A DNA stretch of 14,413 nt, from NCBI GenBank assembly GCA_039649115.1, contig JBBWZQ010000253.1:1-14413 (forward strand), written 5' to 3'. The position numbers and the translations under genes are program-made. The notes under the pieces are model-generated. The model ran no database searches, had not been told where the DNA came from, and worked only from the letters and a program-made list of their open reading frames with translations. This DNA is from DATEJJ01 sp039649115 (GTDB lineage Bacteria > Actinomycetota > Actinomycetes > Mycobacteriales > Micromonosporaceae). Shown here in pieces: positions 14,297 to 14,413 of this stretch. Each line of letters opens with the position of its first letter. Within the stretch, counting starts at the first letter, position 1.

Positions 14297-14413
14297 ATCT
14301 GCTCCTCTGGGCATGGTGGGACGCGAGCAGTCTTCCAGCACCGGGCGATACGACTAAGGGTCAGCAAGAAGCGCGACAGCAATAGTTAAAACTTCTAGAC
14401 GATCGGCGGAGGG
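14297..14413 (-). promoter_or_regulatory. Upstream region of the copper-oxidase gene
   Basis: These 117 bp hold the AGAGGAG ribosome site (14302-14308) and an A/T-rich patch at 14380-14399 that stands out in GC-rich DNA, so a promoter is likely here. TTGCTG at 14360-14365 and 14374-14379 on the minus strand could serve as -35 elements, but no convincing -10 could be fixed. No gene is seen between this point and the window end. Confidence 0.4.

Noticed and set aside
14297..14341. Upstream start for the oxidase at 14341
   Set aside because: It would put 15 residues before a textbook signal peptide and place the AGAGGAG ribosome site inside the coding region.
1..14413. CRISPR arrays, tRNA or rRNA genes, transposases, phage genes
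   Set aside because: I found no spaced identical repeats, cloverleaf-like sequence, ribosomal RNA signature, or transposase or integrase motifs on either strand by eye.

Overview
The window is very GC-rich (roughly 70% or more) with third-position G/C bias, GTG and ATG starts and AGGAG-type ribosome sites, which fits an actinomycete. The gene set (IniB/IniA/IniC-like proteins, a short Hsp70-like protein, a LuxR-HTH protein, an FN3-rich copper radical oxidase) suggests a filamentous actinomycete, perhaps Micromonosporaceae. That family assignment is inference. The DNA is almost fully coding, with no tRNA, rRNA, CRISPR array, insertion sequence or phage gene visible. The only gene-free stretches are a 240-bp divergent intergenic region, a 95-bp intercistronic gap and the last 117 bp.

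Layout. (1) 1-1260 (+): the 3' part of a GGDEF-EAL cyclic-di-GMP protein cut by the window edge, followed by a three-copy 21-bp tandem repeat at the convergent stop codons. (2) 1311-5439 (-): a three-gene cluster in the order iniB-like, iniA-like, iniC-like, matching mycobacterial iniBAC (cell-wall-stress-induced, dynamin-like membrane proteins). The two GTPase genes overlap at TGATG. A perfect 13-bp hairpin separates iniB from iniA. (3) 5440-5679: shared divergent control region with helically phased direct repeats and inverted repeats. (4) 5680-8700 (+): an Hsp70-like ATPase-domain protein with a C-terminal membrane anchor, then a LuxR-HTH protein with a long helical N-terminal part. (5) 8693-14296 (-): a very large secreted galactose-oxidase-like copper radical oxidase, a small membrane-anchored protein with a His-rich tail, and an alpha/beta hydrolase, closely spaced in that order.

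How they may work together. Genes 2-4 look like one envelope-stress module: two dynamin-like GTPases that act on the membrane, a low-complexity IniB partner, a tail-anchored degenerate Hsp70 as possible sensor or chaperone, and a LuxR-type protein as likely local regulator. The genes, motifs and arrangement are read from the sequence; the joint function is inferred from the mycobacterial iniBAC precedent and the divergent layout. The oxidase cluster is a separate extracellular oxidation unit with all copper ligands and the Cys-Tyr cofactor residues in place.

Points most worth a second look: the iniBAC-Hsp70-LuxR locus itself; loss of the G3 glycine in both GTPases (DTPP instead of DTPG); the shared TGTCCA-N3-TGGA motif before iniB and iniA; the iniB-iniA hairpin; non-canonical catalytic motifs in the Hsp70-like protein; and the three-copy unnamed beta domain around the copper oxidase.
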